From: Halomonas sp. QHL1
GTDB taxonomy: Bacteria; Pseudomonadota; Gammaproteobacteria; Pseudomonadales; Halomonadaceae
NCBI RefSeq assembly: GCF_001882345.1
Contig: NZ_MINL01000001.1
Span: 499,944-563,943 of the forward strand
Length of the DNA stretch: 64,000 bases
Direction of reading: 5' to 3'
Each line of letters opens with the position of its first letter. Within the stretch, counting starts at the first letter, position 1. Below the pieces are notes generated by a model. That model was not told the DNA's origin and made no database searches. It saw nothing but the letters and a program-made list of their open reading frames with translations. Of the stretch, positions 52,047 to 62,174 are shown in pieces. The position numbers and the translations under genes are program-made.

Positions 52047-54089
52047 ATGCATATCGTCAGCGATTTGCCCCGCAAGGTGCAGGAAGAGGAAGACTGGATC
52101 ACCCTTTCCGATGGCTGCCGGCTGGGCATACGTATCTGGCGCCCGGTGGATGCCGAGAAAGATCCGGTACCTGCAATCCTTGAGTATCTGCCTTATCGCA
52201 AGCGTGATCTAACGGCAATGCGCGATGTTCAGACGCACGCCTACTGGGCGGGCCACGGCTATGCCGGGGTACGGGTAGATATCCGCGGCAGCGGCGAGTC
52301 AGACGGCGTGTTGACCGACGAATACTTACAGCAGGAGCTGGATGATGGGGTCGAAATTCTGCGCTGGCTAGGTCAGCAGTCCTGGTGCACCGGTGATATA
52401 GGCATGATCGGCATCTCCTGGGGCGGGTTCAATGGCCTGCAGATAGCGGCACTGCAGCCGCCCGAGTTGAAAGCAATCATTACGCTGTGCTCGACAGACG
52501 ATCGCTACGCCGATGATGTTCACCACATGGGGGGCTGCCTGCTCGGCGACAATCTGTCATGGGCTTCGACCATGTTCGATGGCAATACTTGTCCGCCCGA
52601 CCCGCAATTGGTCGGCGAACGTTGGCGGGACATGTGGCTGGAGCGCCTTGAGGGAAGCGGGCTGTGGTTGGCGACCTGGCTCCAGCACCAGCGCCGTGAC
52701 GACTACTGGAAGCATGGCTCGGTCTGCGAGGATTTCTCGCGCATTCGTTGCCCCGTCTATGCCGTTAGCGGCTGGGCCGACGGTTACTGCAACGCCGTTT
52801 TCCGGCTGCTTGAAGGACTTGATGTGCCACGCAAGGGCCTGGTTGGGCCTTGGTCGCACAAATATCCCCACCTTGGCGTTCCCGGCCCGGCCATCGGATT
52901 TTTACAGGAATCGCTACGCTGGTGGGACTTTTGGTTGAAGGGTAAGGAAACGGGCATCATGGATGAGCCGATGCTGCGCGTGTGGATGCAGGAGTCGGTT
53001 CCGCCGTCAGCCCGCTACAAATCTCGGCCAGGGCGCTGGGTTTCAGAACCGAGCTGGCCATCACCGCGGATTGTGCCAAACCACTTTCGCCTAACCAGCG
53101 GGCACGACCTTCTGCCTACTCAGCAGGGCGCTGGTGCTTCCGTAGCGGGCAACGACATTCCTCTCTCTGTGCGCTCACCGCTATCGGTCGGGCTGTATGC
53201 CGGTAAGTGGTGTTCCTACAATGCGCCGCCTGATCTACCGCATGATCAACGAGACGAGGATGGCGGCTCGCTGATCTTCCAAACACCGCGACTGGAACAG
53301 GAAATCGAGATTTGCGGGCAGCCCGTAGTCGAACTCGACATCGAAGCCGACCAGCCGGTGGCCATGGTGGCGATAAGGCTCACCGACATCGCCCAGGATG
53401 ACAAGGCGACTCGGATCTCCTATGGGCTTTTGAATCTTACGCACCGCGACAGCGATGAATTTCCCGAACCATTGGTGCCGGGCAAACGTTATCGTGTGCG
53501 TATACTGCTTAAGCACATCGCACAAAACTTTCCCGTGGGTAACGCCATCCGCCTCTCGCTCTCGACCAGTTATTGGCCACTGGCTTGGCCAGCGCCAGTG
53601 CCCGTCAAGCTGACAGTGCATCCGGCCAGCAGCCGACTGATCCTGCCGTGTCGCGAACCCCAGCCCCAAGAAGAAGCCGCGCTGCCAGAATTTGGCTTGC
53701 CGGAAGCAGCACCGCCGCTAGCAGTTACCGTGATACAGCCTAGTCAAGAAGCTTGGCGGGTGATACGCGATCTGGCCAAGGATCAGACCACACTCGAAGT
53801 CATCAATGATGAAGGTACTTTCCGGATCGATGACATCGATCTCGAACTCTCTTCTCGGGTTATCGAGCGCTACACCTATGACTACGGCAATTACGACAGC
53901 CTAAGCGGCTGGACCGAGTGGGAGCGCAGTTTTCGACGCGGCGACTGGATGGTACGCAGTGTAACCCGCACCTTGATGACATCGAACGCTGAAAGCTTTC
54001 GCTTGCGCGCGACACTGGATGCCTATGAGGGCAAAGGCCGGGTTTTTTCTAAGAGTTGGGACGAAGAAATTCCAAGGGATCTTATTTGA
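52047..54089 (+). CDS. CocE/NonD-family hydrolase (X-Pro dipeptidyl-peptidase S15 type)
   Basis: The 680-residue protein has an alpha/beta-hydrolase core with the nucleophile Ser in GISWGGFNG, preceded by GVRVDIRGSGESDG. SGWADGYCNA (Asp side) and GPWSHKYPH (catalytic His) follow. A C-terminal jelly-roll (XPDPP-like) begins near residue 390. Family members cleave cocaine esters, beta-lactam side chains or X-Pro peptides. It is 60 bp downstream of the ATP-grasp gene on the same strand, with GAAGG before the ATG. The pair may form a make-and-break or modify unit next to the cyanophycin genes. Confidence 0.85.
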   Translation: MHIVSDLPRKVQEEEDWITLSDGCRLGIRIWRPVDAEKDPVPAILEYLPYRKRDLTAMRDVQTHAYWAGHGYAGVRVDIRGSGESDGVLTDEYLQQELDDGVEILRWLGQQSWCTGDIGMIGISWGGFNGLQIAALQPPELKAIITLCSTDDRYADDVHHMGGCLLGDNLSWASTMFDGNTCPPDPQLVGERWRDMWLERLEGSGLWLATWLQHQRRDDYWKHGSVCEDFSRIRCPVYAVSGWADGYCNAVFRLLEGLDVPRKGLVGPWSHKYPHLGVPGPAIGFLQESLRWWDFWLKGKETGIMDEPMLRVWMQESVPPSARYKSRPGRWVSEPSWPSPRIVPNHFRLTSGHDLLPTQQGAGASVAGNDIPLSVRSPLSVGLYAGKWCSYNAPPDLPHDQRDEDGGSLIFQTPRLEQEIEICGQPVVELDIEADQPVAMVAIRLTDIAQDDKATRISYGLLNLTHRDSDEFPEPLVPGKRYRVRILLKHIAQNFPVGNAIRLSLSTSYWPLAWPAPVPVKLTVHPASSRLILPCREPQPQEEAALPEFGLPEAAPPLAVTVIQPSQEAWRVIRDLAKDQTTLEVINDEGTFRIDDIDLELSSRVIERYTYDYGNYDSLSGWTEWERSFRRGDWMVRSVTRTLMTSNAESFRLRATLDAYEGKGRVFSKSWDEEIPRDLI

Positions 54090-54105
54090 GTTTAAGGGGC
54101 GGGCT

Positions 54106-54121
54106 CTTTTCGTACGAAAAG
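54106..54121. promoter_or_regulatory. Perfect 16-bp palindrome CTTTTCGTACGAAAAG
   Basis: It lies 17 bp after the hydrolase stop. It has no loop, so it is not a usual terminator. It could be a regulator operator or a bidirectional termination element between two convergent transcripts (hydrolase plus strand, transporter minus strand). Confidence 0.45.
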
Positions 54122-54335
54122 TTGCATTTTCAATAGCCGCCTCCAGCTTTACCACTCCGTCTTAAAATCTCGATAAACTTGCCAGCTACAAGTCATAAGC
54201 TGCCTTGCTTAGCTGAAATCGACCCCCAAGACTCCCATTCCCCACCTCCTTTAGCAGGGAGTAGCTTTAGCAGGGAATAAATAGAAGCGGCGCCGCTATA
54301 TGCGAAGTAATCGCTCAGAGCGGCACCGCCAAGGT

Positions 54336-55943
54336 TCAGAACTGCAGCCCGAGGGCTAAGCCGCCGAGCAAATAGCAGAAGAGGGTGATTAGGACAATCC
54401 CGACAAGGTTGAGCACGATGCCGCCGCGTGCCATCTGTGCGATGGTAACCGCGCCGGTACCAAAGACGATGGCATTTGGCGGCGTGCCGACCGGCAGCAT
54501 GAAGGCGCAGGTCGCGGCGAAGGCCGCCGGGATCAGCAGCGTCATCGGGTCAGCGCCAATCCCGACGGCCACCCCTCCCAGCACGGGAATAAAGGTCGCG
54601 GCGGTGGCTGTGTTGCTGGTCACCTCGGTAAGGAACAGCACTAGCGTGGTCACCGCTGCGACCAGCAATATGATCGGCAGTACCTGCAGCCCGGTAATCT
54701 GCTCGCCGAACCAACTGTCGAGGCCTGTAGAGGCCACCGCGCCGGCAAGGCTCAAGCCCCCGCCGAACAGAAGCAATACGCCCCAGGGCAGACCATCCTC
54801 AGCATCCTGCCAATTCAGCACCATCTCGCCTCGACCTCTTGCAGGCAGAATGAACATCGCGATGCCCGCGCCTATGGCGATGGCGGTATCGTCAAGGTCG
54901 CCCAGCGGGCCCATCAGATCGCCCACCCCGGGGATGGTGGCAAGCAGTCCCGGCACGACCCATAGGAAAGCCGCCGAGCCGAAGACGAGCATTACCATTT
55001 TCTCACCTTGGCTGAGCGGACCGAGCTTATGGATTTCGCCGTCGATCATTTCCTTGCCGCCAGGAATATCCGCGATGTCGAAGCGGTAGAGCACGCGGGT
55101 CATCAGTACCCAGCCTACCAGGATAAAGGTGAAGGCCAGCGGCACGCCGATCATCATCCATTCGAGAAAGCCGATAGTGCGGTCTAGTTCGTCAGCCGCA
55201 TAACCGGCGACGATGGCGTTCGGCGGGCTGCCCAGCAGGGTGCCGAGGCCCCCCATGCTTGCAGACCAGGCGATTGCCAACAGCAGGCAGATACCGAACC
55301 GCCGGATATTTTCGTCGTGGATGAAGTCCACGTGGCCGGCCCGATGGTGCTCCTGTGCATGGCCTGCGTGCTCGTGGCCGGGAGTGGCCGTTAAGGCGGA
55401 TTCACCGCTGCGCTCCGCCACCAGGCGGAGCACGGACAGCCCGATCGGTAGCATCATCAATGTCGTTGCGGTATTCGAAACCCACATCGACAGAAAGCCC
55501 GTGGCGAGCATCATGCCGAGTACGATTCGCTTCGGCTCGACCCCGACTCGGGCGAGCGTCAAGAGCGCGATGCGTCGGTGAAGATTCCATTTTTCCATCG
55601 CGATGGCGATCAGGAAACCACCGAGAAATAGAAACACGATGGAACTGGCGTAGGGCGCTGTGGCCTCGCCGACGGTCCGTGCCGTCAGCATTGGGATTAA
55701 CACGATTGGCAACAGGGCCGTCGCCGAAAGCGGGATCGCCTCAGTCATCCACCAGATCGCCATCAGGGTGGCGATGGTCGCAACCCAACGCGCGTCTGGT
55801 GACAACCCCTCGGCCAAACCCATAGCGAGCCAGACCAGCAGGGCCATGCCTAACCCGAAGGCGCGTAAACCCCATGTCATTTTTGCGGATCGGCCGCCAG
55901 TAGTTTCATCATATGCCTCCGGCTGGCGAGGTTGGTCATTCAT
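54336..55943 (-). CDS. SLC13/DASS-family sodium-dicarboxylate symporter
   Basis: The 535-residue protein has about eleven membrane helices. It has the two SNT sodium/substrate motifs (VSNTATTLMM and TSNTATAATF) and GTPPNAIVF and GSPPNAIVAG loops. Substrates of the family are succinate, malate or fumarate, or sulfate; the neighbouring malic enzyme and PDH genes point to a C4-dicarboxylate. A His-rich cytoplasmic/periplasmic loop (GHEHAGHAQEHHRAGH, near residue 190) is an unusual insertion. GGGAGG precedes the ATG. It is the last gene of the maeB-aceE-aceF-lpd run. Confidence 0.9.
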   Translation of the reverse strand: MNDQPRQPEAYDETTGGRSAKMTWGLRAFGLGMALLVWLAMGLAEGLSPDARWVATIATLMAIWWMTEAIPLSATALLPIVLIPMLTARTVGEATAPYASSIVFLFLGGFLIAIAMEKWNLHRRIALLTLARVGVEPKRIVLGMMLATGFLSMWVSNTATTLMMLPIGLSVLRLVAERSGESALTATPGHEHAGHAQEHHRAGHVDFIHDENIRRFGICLLLAIAWSASMGGLGTLLGSPPNAIVAGYAADELDRTIGFLEWMMIGVPLAFTFILVGWVLMTRVLYRFDIADIPGGKEMIDGEIHKLGPLSQGEKMVMLVFGSAAFLWVVPGLLATIPGVGDLMGPLGDLDDTAIAIGAGIAMFILPARGRGEMVLNWQDAEDGLPWGVLLLFGGGLSLAGAVASTGLDSWFGEQITGLQVLPIILLVAAVTTLVLFLTEVTSNTATAATFIPVLGGVAVGIGADPMTLLIPAAFAATCAFMLPVGTPPNAIVFGTGAVTIAQMARGGIVLNLVGIVLITLFCYLLGGLALGLQF

Positions 55944-56039
55944 TTTTATATCCTCCCCTTAATGTTTACATCCATTCATGTTCAAGAACGGTTGAGGTCG
56001 GAGGCCATGTCAGCATGGCGGCCGTCGGCCCAATTCACT

Positions 56040-58139
56040 TTATCGCTTCTTCTGTGGCGGCAGATCGGTACACACCCCCTCGAACAGCTCGGCGGCCATG
56101 CCGACCGATTCGCCCAGGGTAGGGTGAGGGTGAATGGTCTTGCCTATGTCGACCGCATCACAGCCCATTTCGACGGCCAGACATAGTTCGCTGATCAGGT
56201 CCCCGGCCTGGGTGCCGACGATAGCCCCGCCAATAACACGATGGGTTTCCTCATCGAAGATGAGCTTGGTGAAGCCCTCGTCACGCCCGTTGGCGATGGC
56301 ACGACCGGAAGCTGCCCACGGGAATACCGCCTTGCCGTACTTGATGCCTTCGGCCTTGCACTGCTCTTCAGTCTTACCGGCCCAGGCCACCTCGGGGTCG
56401 GTGTAGGCTACCGAGGGAATCTGGCGAGCATCGAAGAAACTCTTTTGCCCGGCAGCGGCCTCGGCGGCGACATGGGCCTCGTGAACCGCCTTGTGAGCCA
56501 GCATCGGCTGGCCGATGATGTCGCCAATGGCGAAGATGTGCCCAACGTTGGTACGCATCTGTTTATCGGTGGCGATGAAGCCGCGCTCGTCGACCGCCAC
56601 CCCAGCATTTTCGGCACCGATTTTCTTGCCGTTGGGGCTGCGCCCGACCGATTGCAGGATCATGTCGTACATCTGTGGCTCGGGGGGAGCATTGTCGCCC
56701 TCGAAGCTGACTTTGAGGCCGTCTTTTTGAGCTTCCACGGCGGTGGTCCTGGTCTTGAGCATCACCTTGTCAAAGCGCGGCGTGTTGACCTTCTCCCAGA
56801 CCTTGACCAGGTCACGGTCGGCGCCGGTCATTAGCCCGTCTAGCATCTCGACCACATCGATGCGCGTGCCCAGGCTGGAGTAGACCGTGGCCATTTCCAG
56901 GCCAATGATGCCGCCGCCGATGACCAACATGCGTTGCGGAATAGACTTGAGTTCCAGAGCGCCAGTCGAGTCGACTACCCGTGGGTCATCGGGAACGAAG
57001 GGCAGTTTCACCGATTGCGAACCGGCGGCGATGATGCATTTGTCGAACTTCACTACCTGTTTGTCGCCGGTTTGCATCTGGCCATCACCGGTGGTCTTGG
57101 CAACTTCCAGGTGATGTGGGTCGAGAAATGTCCCGAATCCGCGGACGACCTCGACCTTGCGCGCCTTTGCCATGCCAGCCAGTCCACCGGTAAGCTTACC
57201 GACGACCTTTTCCTTCCAGCCGCGCAGTTTGTCCAGATCGATTTCCGGTTTGCCGAAGGAAATACCGTGATCGGCCATGGCCTTGGCTTCATCGGTAACT
57301 GCTGCCACGTGGAGCAGCGCCTTGGAAGGAATGCAGCCAACATTTAGGCATACCCCGCCGAGGTTGGCATAGCGTTCTATCAGCACGGTCTTCATACCCA
57401 GATCGGCTGCCCGAAAGGCGGCCGAGTAGCCGCCCGGGCCAGCCCCGAGCACCAGCATCTCGCACTCGATATCAGCGCCGCCGGTATGCGTGGCCGCCGT
57501 AGGGGCGGGCGTAGCCGCTGCCGTATCGCCCGCTTTTGAAGCAGACGTTGAAGAGGGCTTTGAAGCGGGTGACTTTCCTTCCGCCTCCAGTATTAGGATC
57601 GCCGAGCCTTCCGAGACCTTGTCGCCGACCGTGACGAGCACTTCAATGACCTTACCCGCCTTGGGTGCGGGCACATCCATTGAGGCCTTGTCCGATTCCA
57701 CGGTGATCAGCGGGTCCTCGGCACGGATCGTATCGCCAACCCGAACCAGTACTTCTATCACCGGGACGTCCTGGTAATCGCCGATGTCGGGCACTCGAAT
57801 CTCTTCAGTGCTGCCGCCGCCTTCATCGCCGGGCGCCGACGAGGTAGAGCCTTCCCCATGTACCATGGGAAGAGGGTCCTGGGCCGCCACCTGGGGGCCG
57901 GTTTCGGCCGGTTCCAGCATCAGAATGATCGAGCCTTCGGAGACCTTGTCGCCGGTTTTTACCTTGAGCTCTCCGACCGTGCCCGAAACCGGTGATGGCA
58001 CATCCATGGAGGCCTTGTCGGTTTCTATGGTGATCAGCGGGGTTTCGATGTCGATCGCATCACCTGGTTCGACCAGCACCTCGATGATCTCGACATCCTT
58101 AAAGTCACCGATATCGGGAACCTTGATTTCGATTGCCAT
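56040..58139 (-). CDS. lpdA: Dihydrolipoyl dehydrogenase (E3) with two N-terminal lipoyl domains
   Basis: In this 699-residue protein, residues 1-78 and 112-190 are two lipoyl domains with ETDKASMDVP (Lys42) and ESDKASMDVP (Lys151). They are separated by Ser/Thr/Pro/Ala linkers. From about 220 onward it is a full E3: FAD motif LGAGPGGYSAA, redox pair GGVCLNVGCIPSK, NAD motif GGGIIGLEMA and the C-terminal HPHPTLGES with catalytic His. Most E3 proteins lack a lipoyl domain or have one; two is unusual. It oxidises the dihydrolipoamide of the PDH complex. It follows aceF by 14 bp. Confidence 0.93.
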   Translation of the reverse strand: MAIEIKVPDIGDFKDVEIIEVLVEPGDAIDIETPLITIETDKASMDVPSPVSGTVGELKVKTGDKVSEGSIILMLEPAETGPQVAAQDPLPMVHGEGSTSSAPGDEGGGSTEEIRVPDIGDYQDVPVIEVLVRVGDTIRAEDPLITVESDKASMDVPAPKAGKVIEVLVTVGDKVSEGSAILILEAEGKSPASKPSSTSASKAGDTAAATPAPTAATHTGGADIECEMLVLGAGPGGYSAAFRAADLGMKTVLIERYANLGGVCLNVGCIPSKALLHVAAVTDEAKAMADHGISFGKPEIDLDKLRGWKEKVVGKLTGGLAGMAKARKVEVVRGFGTFLDPHHLEVAKTTGDGQMQTGDKQVVKFDKCIIAAGSQSVKLPFVPDDPRVVDSTGALELKSIPQRMLVIGGGIIGLEMATVYSSLGTRIDVVEMLDGLMTGADRDLVKVWEKVNTPRFDKVMLKTRTTAVEAQKDGLKVSFEGDNAPPEPQMYDMILQSVGRSPNGKKIGAENAGVAVDERGFIATDKQMRTNVGHIFAIGDIIGQPMLAHKAVHEAHVAAEAAAGQKSFFDARQIPSVAYTDPEVAWAGKTEEQCKAEGIKYGKAVFPWAASGRAIANGRDEGFTKLIFDEETHRVIGGAIVGTQAGDLISELCLAVEMGCDAVDIGKTIHPHPTLGESVGMAAELFEGVCTDLPPQKKR

Positions 58140-58153
58140 GGTGTCGTTTCCCC

Positions 58154-59440
58154 TTACATCATGATGCGCCGCATATCGGCGAGCAGGTTGGCGAAATGGA
58201 CGTTAAAGCGAGCAGCGGCGGCGCCGTCGATCACTCGGTGATCCCAGGACAGCGACAGCGGCAGCATGAAGCGCCATTCCGACTGCTTGCCGTCCGGTGA
58301 GACCTGCTTCCAGTAGGAGCGGCATACGCCCATGATGGCTACTTCGGGGGCGTTGATGATGGGCGTGAAATAGATCCCGCCGATCCCGCCTAGTGAGGAG
58401 ATGGTGAAACAGCCGCCCTGCATCTGATCGGGCTTGAGCTTGCCGTCGCGGGCCAGCTTGGCCAGCGCACCCATTTCCTGGGCGATCTCGGCCACGCCTT
58501 TCTGGTCCGCATCCCGAATCACCGGCACCACAAGCCCATTAGGCGTGTCGGCGGCGAAACCAATATGGTAGTACTGCTTGACGATAAGGTTGTCGCCATC
58601 AAGCGAGGCATTAAATTCGGGGAACTGCTTCAAGGACGCAACTGCAGCCTTGATCATGAATGCCAGCATGCTGACCTTGATGCCCGCTTTTTCATTCTCC
58701 TTGTTAAACTGCACTCGGAAGGCTTCCAGGTCGGTAATGTCGGCCTCGTCGTGGTTGGTGACGTGGGGAATCCTTACCCAGTTGCGATGCAGATTGGCAC
58801 CGGAGATTTTCTTGATGCGTGACAGAGGCTTGGTTTCCACCGGGCCGAACTTGCTGAAGTCGACCTTGGGCCAGGGCAGCAGATCCATGCCTTCTCCTCC
58901 GCCGGCGGGTGTCGCAGCGGACGGCTGGGCCACCGCTGCACCGCCCTTAGCGAAGCTCTGAATGTCCTCCTGAGTGACTCGACCCTTGAGGCCGGTAGGC
59001 GGCACTCGGGTCAAGTCCACCTCCAGTTCCCGGGCCGTGCGGCGAGCCGAAGGGCTGGCGTGCACGCGGCTGAAATCGGCAATTTTCCCGGTTGGTGCGG
59101 TTGAGGGAATAGAGGGGGAGGAGGGTGTCGAAGGTGCAGCCGCTGGTTGCGGTTGCTTCCTTTCGTCCCCTTCGGGAGCGGCGCTCTTTTCTCCCGCGTC
59201 CACCTCGCTCTCCAGCAGTAATATTAAGCTGCCCTCGGAAACGTTGTCGCCGACCTTGACCTTGACCTCCTTCACGGTACCACTCTTGGGGGCGGGCACG
59301 TCCATGGAGGCCTTATCGGACTCTACAGTGATCAGTGGGTCCTCGACCTTTATGCTATCGCCGGGCTGGACGTGGATTTCGATGATTGGGACATCGCTGT
59401 AGTCGCCGATGTCCGGTACTTTGATTTCTTGTATGGCCAC
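58154..59440 (-). CDS. aceF: Dihydrolipoyllysine acetyltransferase (E2 of PDH)
   Basis: The 428-residue protein has one N-terminal lipoyl domain (ESDKASMDVP lysine), a peripheral-subunit-binding domain (VHASPSARRTAREL, ~125-160), then the acetyltransferase core ending with the catalytic DHRVIDGAAAARF. It transfers the acetyl group to CoA. E. coli E2 has three lipoyl domains; this one has only one, while E3 in the same operon has two. aceE ends 17 bp upstream. Confidence 0.93.
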   Translation of the reverse strand: MAIQEIKVPDIGDYSDVPIIEIHVQPGDSIKVEDPLITVESDKASMDVPAPKSGTVKEVKVKVGDNVSEGSLILLLESEVDAGEKSAAPEGDERKQPQPAAAPSTPSSPSIPSTAPTGKIADFSRVHASPSARRTARELEVDLTRVPPTGLKGRVTQEDIQSFAKGGAAVAQPSAATPAGGGEGMDLLPWPKVDFSKFGPVETKPLSRIKKISGANLHRNWVRIPHVTNHDEADITDLEAFRVQFNKENEKAGIKVSMLAFMIKAAVASLKQFPEFNASLDGDNLIVKQYYHIGFAADTPNGLVVPVIRDADQKGVAEIAQEMGALAKLARDGKLKPDQMQGGCFTISSLGGIGGIYFTPIINAPEVAIMGVCRSYWKQVSPDGKQSEWRFMLPLSLSWDHRVIDGAAAARFNVHFANLLADMRRIMM

Positions 59441-59457
59441 TGTTTTTCTCCTCCGGC

Positions 59458-62139
<2,682 letters not shown>

Positions 62140-62174
62140 GATCGTCTCCGTTGGTGGGACCGGAATTGTTTTAG

